DNA from: Micromonospora ureilytica
Lineage (GTDB): Bacteria > Actinomycetota > Actinomycetes > Mycobacteriales > Micromonosporaceae
Assembly: GCF_015751765.1 (NCBI RefSeq)
Contig: NZ_JADOTX010000001.1
Span: 682,001-746,000, forward strand
Reading direction: 5' to 3'
Length of the DNA stretch: 64,000 nucleotides
The notes under the pieces were generated by a model, which was not told where the DNA came from, made no database searches, and saw only the letters and a program-made list of their open reading frames with translations. A program made the translations under genes and the position numbers. Below are positions 1-10,514 of this stretch, one piece after another. The stretch's first letter is position 1, and the number at the start of each line of letters is the position of its first letter.

Positions 1-277
1 GCCCGCTGGTGACCAGCGCGCAGCCCAGCGGCCCGCCGCCGTACTTGACGTGCGCGGAGGCGGCGAAGCCGGCGGTCTCCTCGTGGCGGACCTGGATGAA
101 CTGGGCCCGCCCGTTGGTGCGTTGCAGCGCGGAGGTGAGGCCGTTGATGCCGTCACCGGGATAGCCGAAGTAGCGGTGTACGCCCCAGCTGAACAGTCGC
201 GACACGATGTGGTCCGCGACGGTCGGACGACGGGGCAGAGTGCCCGCTTCGCCCGGCGTGGTGTCGTCTGCGCTCAC
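1..277 (-). CDS. Thiamine-diphosphate-dependent enzyme, pyruvate oxidase/dehydrogenase (quinone) type, N-terminal part
   Basis: Only the first 92 codons are in the window; the gene runs off the left edge. The start is GTG at 277, with an AAGGA ribosome-binding site about 10 bases upstream. After a short acidic leader the protein reads ADHIVSRLFSWGVHRYFGYP and then GDGINGLTSAL, followed by QVRHEETAGFAASAHVKY. This is the PYR-domain start of the acetolactate synthase / PoxB superfamily; the HEE glutamate is the one that activates the cofactor aminopyrimidine. The GYPGDGINGL wording is closer to PoxB-like pyruvate dehydrogenases than to anabolic IlvB, but the substrate cannot be settled from the N-terminus. 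It is divergent from the RNA methyltransferase gene at 396. Confidence 0.85.
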   Translation of the reverse strand, partial: MSADDTTPGEAGTLPRRPTVADHIVSRLFSWGVHRYFGYPGDGINGLTSALQRTNGRAQFIQVRHEETAGFAASAHVKYGGGPLGCALVTSG

Positions 278-383
278 CTGGCTGGTCCTTCCCGTCGAGT
301 CCGATGCCCGCCGGTCATTCCCCTTCTTCTCTGGACAAAACACCCCGTCGGGCGGGCGTCGAAGCGCGATGCCCCGCGTCCGG

Positions 384-389
384 CAGAAT
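384..389 (+). promoter_or_regulatory. Probable -10 element of a leaderless transcript (RNA methyltransferase)
   Basis: CAGAAT lies 6 bases before the ATG at 396, and there is no Shine-Dalgarno sequence. The same hexamer and spacing occur before the polymerase gene at 29358. Inference from spacing only. Confidence 0.4.
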
Positions 390-395
390 CGTCGG

Positions 396-2716
<2,321 letters not shown>

Positions 2717-2770
2717 GCCCCGCTGACCCTCGGCTGCCGGTGGCAAGTCGAGTTCCGGCGTCACGGACGG

Positions 2771-2776
2771 TAGCGT
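2771..2776 (+). promoter_or_regulatory. Probable -10 element of the PucR gene
   Basis: TAGCGT is followed after 7 bases by GTG 2784, which suits a leaderless start. The hexamer overlaps the alternative GTG at 2775, arguing against that start. Confidence 0.4.
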
Positions 2777-2783
2777 GTCGGCC

Positions 2784-4595
2784 GTGTTCCCTACCGTCCG
2801 TGAGGTCCTCGCCCTGGACCCGGTCCGCCACGGCGCGCCGCGCGTGGTCGCCGGCGACGACGGGCTGGACCGACCCGTCCGTTGGGTGCACGTCGCCGAG
2901 GTGCCGGACATCGCCACCCTGCTCGGCGGCGGCGAACTGGTCCTCACCACCGGCATCGGCCTGCCCGGCGACGACGCCGGGTTGCGCGCGTTCATCGGCG
3001 ACCTCGCCGACGTCGGAGTCTCCGGACTCGTCGTCGAGCTGGGCCGCCGGTACGTCAGCGGAGTGCCCCGGGTGATGGCCGCCGCCGCCGAGCGGCGCGG
3101 GTTGCCCCTGGTGGAGCTGCGCCGGGCCACCCCGTTCGTCCGGATCACCGAGGCGGTGCACGCGCTGATCGTCGACGCGCAGCTCACCGAACTGCGCGCC
3201 ACCGAGGAGATCCACCAACGGTTCAACGACCTCTCCGTCGAGGGCGCCGACGCCGCCGAGGTGATCCGACAGGCCGCCGAACTGTCCGGTTGCCCGGTGG
3301 TGCTGGAGAACCTGTCCCGGCAGGTGCTCGGGTACGACCCGGCGGGCGAGAGCGCCGAGCTGCTGCTCGACGGCTGGGAGCAGCACTCCCGGCGGATCCG
3401 TCCGGCCGGGCGGACCGCGTACGACCCGGACAGCGGCTGGCTCGTGACCACCGTCGGCGCCCGGGGGCAGGACTGGGGTCGGCTGCTGCTGCGCTGGCCG
3501 GCCAGCGGGGACGTGCCCAGCGCCCGGGCCATCGAACCGACAGCTGGCTCGCCCACCCGGCTCACCATCCTGATCGAGCGGGCCGCGTCCACCCTCGCGC
3601 TGGGCCGACTGATCCGCCGCGACGCCGAGGGCCTGGAACGGCAGATCCACCGGACCCTGCTCACCGCGCTGCTCGACCACTCCCGCCCGGTGGACGAGAT
3701 TGGGCTACGGGCCAAGGCGCTCGGCGTGGTGCTCGACCGGCGGCACCTGGTCGGCGTGATGGTCCGGCACCGCGCCGACGACCCCGCCGGGGAGGTCGGC
3801 CCCGAGGTCGGCCAGGCCCGACTACGGGATCTCTCCGAGGCGGTCGGCCAGGCCCTGCGGGAGGCGAAACTGACCGCGCTGACCAGCGCCGTCGACGACA
3901 ACTCGGTGGGCGCGCTACTGGCCCTACCCGACCCGGCCGCCGAGGACCGCGCGCTGTCCGCGTTCGCCAGCGCACTTCGTCGGGTACGCCTCGACGCCGG
4001 CGCCGGCCGGCCGGGGCCCGGTGTCGAACCGGCTCGGGTCGCCTCCGACGCTTCCCGTGCGGCGTTGGGCGCCGAGCCCCCTCGCGCGGGGTTCGGGGTC
4101 GAGGCCGCTCGGGCCGGTGGCGATGTTCCCGGGGGACCTGGCCCGGGTGCCGTGATCGTTGCCGCCGGGTCCGGGGTGAGCACCCTGCGGGAGGCCCGCC
4201 GGTCGCTGGTCGAGGCGCGGCAGATCGCCGAGGCGGCCCGGCGGGACCGGCGCGACCTACCGATCTTCCGGCTGCCGCACGTCGGCCTGGCCGGGCTGCT
4301 GCACCTGCTGCGCGACGAACCCCGCCTGCAGACGTTCGTGGAACGCGAACTCGGCGCGCTACTGGAGTACGACGCTCGGCACCCCCGGGAACAGCTGCTC
4401 GACACCCTGCGCGCGTACCTGGAGCAGGGCCGCAACAAGTCCGCCGGTGCCGCCGCCGCCCACCTGTCCCGGCCGGCCTTCTACGAACGCCTGGCCCGCA
4501 TCGCCCGCATCCTCGACGTGGACCTGGACTCGGTAGAGGCCAGCCTGTCCCTACACGTGGCCCTACTAGCCCTGGAAGCAGTCCGAACCCCCTAA
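2784..4595 (+). CDS. PucR-family transcriptional regulator
   Basis: 603 residues from GTG 2784. The N-terminal ~120 residues are the PucR ligand domain (VFPTVREVLALDPV, VLTTGIGLP, ITEAVHALIVDAQ). The C-terminus from about residue 549 is the PucR helix-turn-helix (GRNKSAGAAAAHLSRPAFY then ERLARIARILDVDLD). Between them, roughly residues 400-460, is an Ala/Gly/Pro-rich stretch that looks like a flexible linker expanded in this lineage. PucR proteins often control purine, pyrimidine or amino-acid catabolic operons. The nearest such operon here is the aminotransferase and semialdehyde dehydrogenase pair at 11.6 kb, but seven kilobases intervene, so that link is only a suggestion. Confidence 0.85.
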   Translation: MFPTVREVLALDPVRHGAPRVVAGDDGLDRPVRWVHVAEVPDIATLLGGGELVLTTGIGLPGDDAGLRAFIGDLADVGVSGLVVELGRRYVSGVPRVMAAAAERRGLPLVELRRATPFVRITEAVHALIVDAQLTELRATEEIHQRFNDLSVEGADAAEVIRQAAELSGCPVVLENLSRQVLGYDPAGESAELLLDGWEQHSRRIRPAGRTAYDPDSGWLVTTVGARGQDWGRLLLRWPASGDVPSARAIEPTAGSPTRLTILIERAASTLALGRLIRRDAEGLERQIHRTLLTALLDHSRPVDEIGLRAKALGVVLDRRHLVGVMVRHRADDPAGEVGPEVGQARLRDLSEAVGQALREAKLTALTSAVDDNSVGALLALPDPAAEDRALSAFASALRRVRLDAGAGRPGPGVEPARVASDASRAALGAEPPRAGFGVEAARAGGDVPGGPGPGAVIVAAGSGVSTLREARRSLVEARQIAEAARRDRRDLPIFRLPHVGLAGLLHLLRDEPRLQTFVERELGALLEYDARHPREQLLDTLRAYLEQGRNKSAGAAAAHLSRPAFYERLARIARILDVDLDSVEASLSLHVALLALEAVRTP

Positions 4596-4627
4596 CCCCG
4601 CCCCCGCCCCGCCTCCGCCCCGCCCGC

Positions 4628-4704
4628 GTCGATCAAGGAGTTGTGGCGGGGTGCAGAACTCGCGAAAACGTCTGTTGCGCCCACCACATCGCCATGATCG
4701 AGAC
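4628..4704. repeat. Intergenic inverted repeat A (terminator-like)
   Basis: The left arm begins TCGATCAAGGAGTTGTGGCG; the reverse complement of the right arm begins TCGATCATGGCGATGTGGTG. The arms agree at most positions over about 23 bases with a ~30-base loop. It lies between convergent genes, where a bidirectional terminator is expected. It belongs with elements near 19.4, 40.1, 51.7 and 52.3 kb by architecture. Confidence 0.55.
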
Positions 4705-4780
4705 GGGCGGGGTCGGCCTGGCACAGGGGTTCGGCACAGGGGTCCGGCACGCTATCGAGTTGATGCCATGAACGAATCGC

Positions 4781-4814
4781 TCGGCTCGGCTCGGCTCGGC
4801 TCGGCTCGGCTCGG
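4781..4814. repeat. TCGGC pentanucleotide tandem repeat, 6.8 copies
   Basis: Six perfect TCGGC units (4781-4810) followed by TCGG. It lies in non-coding DNA, so copy-number change would not shift a reading frame. Likely a replication-slippage tract. Confidence 0.9.
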
Positions 4815-4964
4815 GTCAACCAGGCCCTGATTCGTTTACGACATCAGCTCCAAAGGAGCAGGCAGGGACACACTCCCCAGGGGCGGGGCCACAGGATGCC
4901 CGGTAGGCCGTCCAGGCCGACGACGACCAGGGCGACCTCCCAGCCGACCGGGACGGGGCGGGGG

Positions 4965-6314
4965 TTAGGTGAGGGTGGCCAGGGCCTTTGCGTAGGTCGG
5001 GGGGATGTGGTTGGGGCCACCGGGGGTGAAGACGTCGGACGTGGCCACTGCTGACCAGGCCGTCTCCGGGACGGCGTCGACCAGGGCCTGGATCACCGGG
5101 GCGTCGCGCCACTGGTCCTGCTCGGCGAGGATGCCGAGGGCCACCACCGACTCCTCGACCTCGCCCACGCACTCGAACGGCTTGTGCCCGTCCACGCCCA
5201 GCAGTTCTCGGTAGCCGGGGATCTGCGACTCGTCGGCCAGCAGGTCGCCGCCGAAGATGCCGACCACCCGTTCCCGGGGCATGAACGGCGCCATGGCCAG
5301 GAACACGAACCGGCACTTCGGGCAGTCACGGCACCAGCGCTCACTCGCGTCGCGCAGCTTGAACGCCTGGTTGCAGCTGGTCACCACGTCGTCGTACCTG
5401 GTGAACTCGGCGAACAGCCGGGCGATGTGCAGCTCGGACAGCGAACGCAGCAGGGAGAAGTACGGGTCGGTCAGGCCGGCGTGCTCGCCCAGCGACGCCC
5501 GCAGCTGTCCCTCCGCCTCGACGCCCTTGGACCACTGGTGGTTGATCTCGTGGCCGTTCCAGACCAGGTTCGGGTCGGACGCCGAACGCTCGTTGGACAT
5601 CACCACCGGGCCCAGCCCGTGCAGGACGGCGGTGGCCACCGCGATCAGGGAGTTGATGGCGGTGACCGGGATGTGCCCGTTCAGCGCGCCGGCGGCGTTC
5701 AGGTCGAACAGCACCGGGTCGATGCGCCGCCGGGCGGCCAGCGGGACCAGCCCGGACGCCTCGTTGACGGCGACGATCACGTGGTTCGGGTTGACCGAGA
5801 ACGGCACCGGGTCCAGCTCGGCGCGGCGCAGCGCCTCCAGGCTGACGATCGAGTCCTTACCGCCGCCGACCGCCGAGAGCGGCCGACGGTCCGAGTCGTC
5901 GTACACGCGCGGGGGCTCCGGCGAGCCGGCCGGCACCTCCGGGCGCAGTTGGAGCACGTGCGGCAGCTGGTTGCGGTACGCGTACTCCGCGAGGCCCTTG
6001 GTGTAGACGGCCGTGACGTAGTCGACGGTGGCCGCGCCCAGCGGCGCCGGCAGCACGAGTCGGGGCGGCGCGGCGGCCTTGTAGTAGCTGACCCCGGCGA
6101 CGAGGTGCAGCACCTCCAGCACCCGGTTGAGGGTCGCCACCGTCTCGTCCGAGGGTGGCTCCGCCGGCAGCGGCAGTGTGATCACCTCGGTGAACCGCTG
6201 CTCACCGGCCGGGCCGGTCAGGGCGTAGTCGAACAACACCTCGCCGGTGGCGAAGTCGATCGAGTAGGACGGGAAGGTGAAGGCGTCCATCCGCCGGAGC
6301 TGCTCGTTGGGCAC
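4965..6314 (-). CDS. murL: UDP-MurNAc-L-Ala-L-Glu epimerase (MurL)
   Basis: 449 residues. Known for the family: MurL, described with MurD2 in Xanthomonas oryzae, uses ATP and Mg2+ to invert the terminal L-Glu of UDP-MurNAc-L-Ala-L-Glu, giving the D-Glu needed for peptidoglycan without a glutamate racemase. Seen here: a PP-loop-like ATP motif SAVGGGKDSIVSLEALRRA near residue 150, the block VMSNERSASDPNLVWNGHEI, and a cysteine cluster WCRDCPKCRF near residue 325. The start is taken as GTG 6314, placed 5 bases after TAGTAT; ATG 6290 (MDAFTFPSYSID) is an alternative. It is divergent from murD2, with only 82 bases between the two starts, the partner arrangement expected for this pathway. Confidence 0.88.
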   Translation of the reverse strand: MPNEQLRRMDAFTFPSYSIDFATGEVLFDYALTGPAGEQRFTEVITLPLPAEPPSDETVATLNRVLEVLHLVAGVSYYKAAAPPRLVLPAPLGAATVDYVTAVYTKGLAEYAYRNQLPHVLQLRPEVPAGSPEPPRVYDDSDRRPLSAVGGGKDSIVSLEALRRAELDPVPFSVNPNHVIVAVNEASGLVPLAARRRIDPVLFDLNAAGALNGHIPVTAINSLIAVATAVLHGLGPVVMSNERSASDPNLVWNGHEINHQWSKGVEAEGQLRASLGEHAGLTDPYFSLLRSLSELHIARLFAEFTRYDDVVTSCNQAFKLRDASERWCRDCPKCRFVFLAMAPFMPRERVVGIFGGDLLADESQIPGYRELLGVDGHKPFECVGEVEESVVALGILAEQDQWRDAPVIQALVDAVPETAWSAVATSDVFTPGGPNHIPPTYAKALATLT

Positions 6315-6319
6315 ACGCC

Positions 6320-6325
6320 ATACTA
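6320..6325 (-). promoter_or_regulatory. Probable -10 element of murL
   Basis: TAGTAT on the minus strand, 5 bases before GTG 6314. It lies inside the short murL/murD2 intergenic region. Confidence 0.5.
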
Positions 6326-6396
6326 GGCCCTGGTTCGTCCGGCCGTGTCCGGACCGGGCCCGCCCTGCCGCCGCCGTGACCCACGAGGAGAGCCCC

Positions 6397-7743
6397 GTGC
6401 GCCTTTCTGACCTGCGCGGACGTACCGTCGCCGTCTGGGGCACCGGTCGGGAGGGCCGGGCCGCTGTGACCGCCATCGCCGCGCACGGCCCGGCCGAGCT
6501 GGTCGCCGTCGACGACAGCGCGAACTTCCTGTCGCTGCCCTGGGACGGCCCCCTGGCCGAGGCGGCGCCGCTGGTCACCGGTGAGGCGGGCTTCGAACGG
6601 CTGGCCGCCGCGGACGTGGTGGTCCGTTCCCCGGGCGTGCCGCAGACCCACCCGTGGCTGGTCGAGCTGCGCCGCCGCGGGATCATGGTGACCCAGGGCA
6701 CCGCCTTGTGGATGGCCGACCACGCCGCGCGCACTGTCGGGGTCACCGGCAGCAAGGGCAAGAGCACCACCTCCAGCCTGATCAGTCACCTGCTCACCGC
6801 GATGGGCCGGCCGAACGTCTTCGGCGGCAACATCGGGGTGCCGACCCTGGACCTGCCGGAGGCGGAGCTGTACGTGCTGGAGCTGTCCAGCTACCAGTGC
6901 AGCGACCTCGCCGACTCGCCCCGGGTGGCCGTGGTCACCGCGCTCTTTCCCGAGCACCTGGACGCGCACGGCGGGGAACGGGAGTACTACCGGGACAAGC
7001 TCAACCTGCTCGCCCACGACCCGCAGACGATCGTGGTCAACGGGGGCGACCCCCGGCTCGCGGCGGAGCTGGGTGAGCTGCCGGCGGTCCGGGCCGGCCG
7101 CCCCGACACCACCCACGTCGCCACCGGCGTCGACGGCACGCAGTGGTTCCACGTCGGTGACCAGCCGCTCTTCCCCCGCGCCGTGCTGCCGCTCGTCGGC
7201 CGGCACAACGAGGGCAACCTCTGCGTCGCGCTCACCGTCCTCGACGCGCTCGGCGTGGACGTGCTGGCCAACAAGGACCACCTCGCCGTCGCGGTCGCCG
7301 AGTTCCAGGGGCTGGCCCACCGACTCACCGAGATCACCGACCCGTCCGGGTTGACGTTCGTCGACGACACCCTGGCCACCAGCCCGTACGCGGCCATGCA
7401 CGCCATCGACGCGTACGACGGGCGGCCGCTGACGGTGATCGTCGGGGGTAACGACCGGGGTCTGGACTACACGCCGTTGGCCGAGCACCTGGCCGAGCGT
7501 GAGTTGACCGTGATCGGGATTCCGGACAGCGGGGCCCGCATCGTCGAGGTGCTCACCGGCCTGCCGAAGGTGCGTACCGAACTGGTCGACGACCTGGTGG
7601 ACGCGGTCCGGCTGTCCCGTGAGGTGACCCCGGCCGGTGGGGTGGTGCTGCTGTCCCCGGCAGCGCCCAGCTACGGCCGGTTCCGCAACTTCGAGCACCG
7701 CTCCGAGGTCTTCGCCCAGGCCGTCGCCGACACCGCCGGGTGA
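6397..7743 (+). CDS. murD2: UDP-N-acetylmuramoyl-L-alanine:L-glutamate ligase (MurD2-type Mur ligase)
   Basis: 448 residues, cytoplasmic. It is a Mur ligase of the MurD group: a Rossmann-like N-terminus (VAVWGTGREGRAA), the ATP loop GVTGSKGKSTTSSL at about residue 115, YVLELSSYQ, the central block LFPEHLDAHGG, and VVGRHNEGN-type sequence (LVGRHNEGNL). The loop is GSKGKST rather than the GTNGKTT usual in canonical MurD, and it neighbours murL, so L-Glu rather than D-Glu is the likely co-substrate, as shown for X. oryzae MurD2. Start GTG 6397 has GAGGAG 6 bases upstream. The 3' end overlaps the convergent gene at 7671 by 73 bases. A standard MurD could still exist in the dcw cluster outside the window. 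Confidence 0.85.
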   Translation: MRLSDLRGRTVAVWGTGREGRAAVTAIAAHGPAELVAVDDSANFLSLPWDGPLAEAAPLVTGEAGFERLAAADVVVRSPGVPQTHPWLVELRRRGIMVTQGTALWMADHAARTVGVTGSKGKSTTSSLISHLLTAMGRPNVFGGNIGVPTLDLPEAELYVLELSSYQCSDLADSPRVAVVTALFPEHLDAHGGEREYYRDKLNLLAHDPQTIVVNGGDPRLAAELGELPAVRAGRPDTTHVATGVDGTQWFHVGDQPLFPRAVLPLVGRHNEGNLCVALTVLDALGVDVLANKDHLAVAVAEFQGLAHRLTEITDPSGLTFVDDTLATSPYAAMHAIDAYDGRPLTVIVGGNDRGLDYTPLAEHLAERELTVIGIPDSGARIVEVLTGLPKVRTELVDDLVDAVRLSREVTPAGGVVLLSPAAPSYGRFRNFEHRSEVFAQAVADTAG

Positions 7744-8699
7744 AGCCCGGCGTGCAGGGCGCGCATCGAGCGGATCGCCGAGCGGATCTCCTGGAGGTAG
7801 CGCCCCGGCGTGAGCGTCTGCTCGGGCAGCACCGCCAGGTCGGCAAGCGTCGGGTCCACGCCGACCGTGTCGATGGCACACCCGTAGGGCAGGGCCAGCG
7901 TGCGCAGCGCGTCGCAGTGCTGGAACGGCACGTAGATCGGCGCGGTGACCATCAGAACCTCGTCGCCCGGGGCGAGCCGGACGTGCCCGGCCCAGAACCG
8001 CTGGGTGTCGGCGGTGTGCGCACGCCGCTGGTCCGGTTCGCTGGACGGCGCGGCCAGCACCCGGATCGGCGGCAGCCCGTCCGGCCGGTAGGTCCGCGAC
8101 GACCAGGAGTGGTGCGGGTGGCCGGCGTCGACACCCGCCTGCTCGGTCGGGGCAGCCACCCCGAACACCCGGCGGACGGCCGTGTCCAGCACGTCCACCT
8201 CGGTCTCGTCGGCCGGCAGACCCGCGTCGGCCAGCGTGCGGCGTTCCCAGTCCGACAGCGGCCGAAAGCTGCCCAGGACGGCGACCTCGCCGCTCACCGG
8301 TAGGCCGGTGCGGAGCAGGTGCGCGGCGTAGCCGAGGCGGCGTACGCAGGCGTGCGCCAGGCCGCCGAGCACCACCAGATGGGCGTACGCCGGCCGGGCC
8401 GGTGGCACCGGCTGGATCAGCCCGAGCGCGGCGGCCGCGTCGAGCACCAGTTTCTCGGTGGCCGGGTCGAGGTCGGGCTCCCGGGCGTCGGGTCGTTCCC
8501 GGCCGTCCCGGAAGTCCCAGTGGCGGGCGGAGAAGTCGTCGAGGTAACCGAGCACCTCGCTGAGGTCACCGTCGGGCCAGGTGCCGCCGAAGTGGGCGAC
8601 CAGGCCGCGGAGCGGGGTGGAGCAGACCCAGGCCCGATTCTCCGCCGTGATCCGCTCGTCGTCCGTCCCGGTCGACGGCGCCGCGTCCGCTCTGTGCAC
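7671..8699 (-). CDS. Conserved protein of unknown function, possibly DUF218/YdcF-like, convergent with murD2
   Basis: 342 residues, no signal peptide or membrane segment. I do not recognise it with confidence. The middle reads AYAHLVVLGGLAHACVRRL, then EVAVLGSFRPLSDWE; later come VRVLAAPSSEPDQRRAHTAD and GDEVLMVTAPIYVPFQH. The order VVLGG ... TADT ... VLxVTxPIYVP is reminiscent of the DUF218 fold (YdcF/SanA/ElyC), some of whose members affect envelope and peptidoglycan synthesis; this is inference. Start GTG 8699 follows TAGCAT by 7 bases. Its last 73 bases overlap the end of murD2 on the other strand, so the two genes are closely tied. A role in the MurL/MurD2 route is possible but unproven. 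Confidence 0.7.
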   Translation of the reverse strand: MHRADAAPSTGTDDERITAENRAWVCSTPLRGLVAHFGGTWPDGDLSEVLGYLDDFSARHWDFRDGRERPDAREPDLDPATEKLVLDAAAALGLIQPVPPARPAYAHLVVLGGLAHACVRRLGYAAHLLRTGLPVSGEVAVLGSFRPLSDWERRTLADAGLPADETEVDVLDTAVRRVFGVAAPTEQAGVDAGHPHHSWSSRTYRPDGLPPIRVLAAPSSEPDQRRAHTADTQRFWAGHVRLAPGDEVLMVTAPIYVPFQHCDALRTLALPYGCAIDTVGVDPTLADLAVLPEQTLTPGRYLQEIRSAIRSMRALHAGLHPAVSATAWAKTSERCSKLRNRP

Positions 8700-8706
8700 C
8701 TGCCGG

Positions 8707-8712
8707 ATGCTA
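8707..8712 (-). promoter_or_regulatory. Probable -10 element of the gene ending at 7671
   Basis: TAGCAT on the minus strand, 7 bases before GTG 8699; no Shine-Dalgarno sequence. Leaderless start inferred. Confidence 0.4.
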
Positions 8713-8785
8713 CCGCCCGGCGCGGTGGGGCCGGTGGTTGTGGTTGCTGTCTACGCTGGCGGGAGCGGTTGATTGGGGGATGTCG

Positions 8786-9658
8786 ATGACCCGTGACGTG
8801 GCCCGGCAAAGGGTGCGGGACAGCGGCAGCTCCACCGCGGGCTTCGTCCGCCTGGTGGCGCACACCGACCCGGTGGCGTTGGTCGGCATCACGTTGTCGA
8901 TCACCCTCAGCCTCGCGCTCGACCTCACCAACGCCGCCTCCGGGGTGGAGTCGCTGTTGGCCGGCCTGATGGGCGTCACCATCTCGCTGTTGGTCGACTC
9001 ACTGGCCCGCGCGGAGCGCCGCTTTCACCTGCGTACCCTGCTGGACGGCCCGCCCTGGCTGGTCCGCACGACCACGGAGCTGGCCGGGGCCATGCGGGAG
9101 GCGGCCGAGCAGCACGCGGGCACCCGGGTCGCGGTGGAGGCGCAGCGGCGGTACGAGCAGTTCCGGCTGGAGGCCGAGCAGCTCGCGGACGGTCGGATCA
9201 TCCGGCGCGGCGACGAGGACGAGGACCTGGTCGGCGCGACCCGCACCTGCGTGCGCCGGTTGGACGCGTTGACAAACGTGATGCCCCGGGTGAGCGGGGA
9301 GCTGAGCTGGTGGCGCAGCGAGATCGGCCGGCGCTACTGGGAGGCCAACCAGGAGGCCCTGCAACGGGGTGTTCAGATCACCCGGGTCTTCGTCTACGCC
9401 ACGCTGACCGACGAGCTGTCCGCATTGGTGCAACGGCAGCGCGCGGCCGGGGCGCGGGTGGGTCTGCTGCCTCTCGGTGTGGTCAGTCCGAACCTGCACG
9501 TCAACCTGACACTGTGGGACGGGTCGAGCTGTTGGGAGGCCCACATGACCGCGCACGGCGAGATCGGCGAGAATCAGTTCTCGGTCAACAGCACGGACGT
9601 CGCCCGGCTCACCCGTGTGTTCGACATCTGCGTGAACGCCGCGACCTTCCAGGACTGA
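8786..9658 (+). CDS. Membrane-anchored protein of unknown function
   Basis: 290 residues. Two hydrophobic segments lie near residues 30-50 and 52-72 (VALVGITLSITLSLALDLT; SLLAGLMGVTISLLVDSLA). A long helical, charged stretch follows (EAAEQHAGTRVAVEAQRRYE), then a compact C-terminal domain: WWRSEIGRRYWEANQEAL, VQITRVFVYATLTDEL, NLHVNLTLWDG and IGENQFSVNSTDVARL. The C-terminus has the alternating feel of phospholipase-D-fold regulatory domains, but no HKD motif is present, so no function is assigned. ATG 8786 is chosen because GGGGG lies 6 bases upstream; ATG 8780 would leave no spacing. The next gene begins 31 bases later, so the two are probably cotranscribed. Confidence 0.7.
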   Translation: MTRDVARQRVRDSGSSTAGFVRLVAHTDPVALVGITLSITLSLALDLTNAASGVESLLAGLMGVTISLLVDSLARAERRFHLRTLLDGPPWLVRTTTELAGAMREAAEQHAGTRVAVEAQRRYEQFRLEAEQLADGRIIRRGDEDEDLVGATRTCVRRLDALTNVMPRVSGELSWWRSEIGRRYWEANQEALQRGVQITRVFVYATLTDELSALVQRQRAAGARVGLLPLGVVSPNLHVNLTLWDGSSCWEAHMTAHGEIGENQFSVNSTDVARLTRVFDICVNAATFQD

Positions 9659-9689
9659 CGGCCCCCATCGGGGCGGGGACGGGAGAGCC

Positions 9690-10514
9690 ATGACGTGGAG
9701 CGCGGTCCTGCTGGTGACGGCAGTGGTCTGGGCGGTCAGCGTGATCCGCTCCGTCCGGCTCCGCGCGCTGGTCTACAGTCTGCCGCTGCCGATGACGCTG
9801 GCCCTGGTCAGCACGGACTATCCGGTGGGCGGCGCGCAGGTGCTCGGCGTGGTCGGGCTCAACCTCTTCTTCGTCACCGTGGCGGTCACCCACCAGCTGT
9901 GGCGTTGGCCGATCCTGCTCGCCGACGTCGCGGGGATCGCCGTGTACGTGGCGCTGAGCGCCGGCCTGTTGGCCGTCGACATCCCGTTCGAGGTGGCCCT
10001 CGCCGGCACTCTCGCGCTCTGGTTGGCGACCATCCTGCTGCTACGCCGTCGCGCCAGCGCCAGTGACAGTCCGCGCGGCACTTCCGCTGTGGAGGCGGCC
10101 GGTGTGGCGGAGGCTCGCCCGGACGGGCTGCCGCCGTTGCTCAAGCTGGTGGTGATCTTCGTTGGGGCGATCCTCACCGCGCTGCTCGGCGCCGTGCTGC
10201 GCGGCATGGTGGTGACGTTCCCGTACTCGGGGGTGCTTGTCGCCGTCGAGGCCCGCCGGCAGTTGGCCGAGTTCAGTCGGCACTTCGCCCGCAACAGCCT
10301 CGCGTTGGTCGGCTTCCTGACCGGTTACCACTACCTTCAGGACGTCTCGTCGGGCGTGGCGCTGGGCGCCGGCTGGGCGGTGTTCGCGGTGGTCGCCGCC
10401 GTCCTGCACCTGCCGTTGCGTCCCCGCCGGGTCGCGCAGGCGCGGGCGGCGAGCCGCCCGCCGGGGGCGTTGCGGCGGGCGACCGAGCCACAGGCACCTA
10501 CCGGCCTGCCCTGA
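9690..10514 (+). CDS. Polytopic membrane protein of unknown function
   Basis: 274 residues with about eight hydrophobic segments, including TWSAVLLVTAVVWAVSVI at the N-terminus and VFAVVAAVLHLPL near the end. Two features may be functional: VTFPYSGVLVAVEARRQL and FLTGYHYLQDVSSG. The overall pattern (paired 4-helix halves, a conserved TFPY in the second half) resembles small transporter-like or GlpM-like membrane proteins, without a firm match. A GGGAG ribosome-binding site precedes ATG 9690. The last 17 bases overlap the convergent D-glutamate cyclase homologue. Confidence 0.7.
   Translation: MTWSAVLLVTAVVWAVSVIRSVRLRALVYSLPLPMTLALVSTDYPVGGAQVLGVVGLNLFFVTVAVTHQLWRWPILLADVAGIAVYVALSAGLLAVDIPFEVALAGTLALWLATILLLRRRASASDSPRGTSAVEAAGVAEARPDGLPPLLKLVVIFVGAILTALLGAVLRGMVVTFPYSGVLVAVEARRQLAEFSRHFARNSLALVGFLTGYHYLQDVSSGVALGAGWAVFAVVAAVLHLPLRPRRVAQARAASRPPGALRRATEPQAPTGLP

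Larger units (their letters stand above)
4596..4964. other. Non-coding gap between the convergent PucR and murL genes
   Basis: 369 bases with no credible gene. It starts with a C-rich run (4594-4627), then holds an imperfect inverted repeat (4628-4704) and a TCGGC tandem repeat (4781-4814). The last 140 bases before the murL stop show no recognisable structure; short ORFs here have no ribosome-binding site and no conserved look. Confidence 0.6.

Noticed and set aside
4781..4814. Short tandem repeat considered as a CRISPR-like array
   Set aside because: The unit is only five bases with no spacers and no cas genes nearby.
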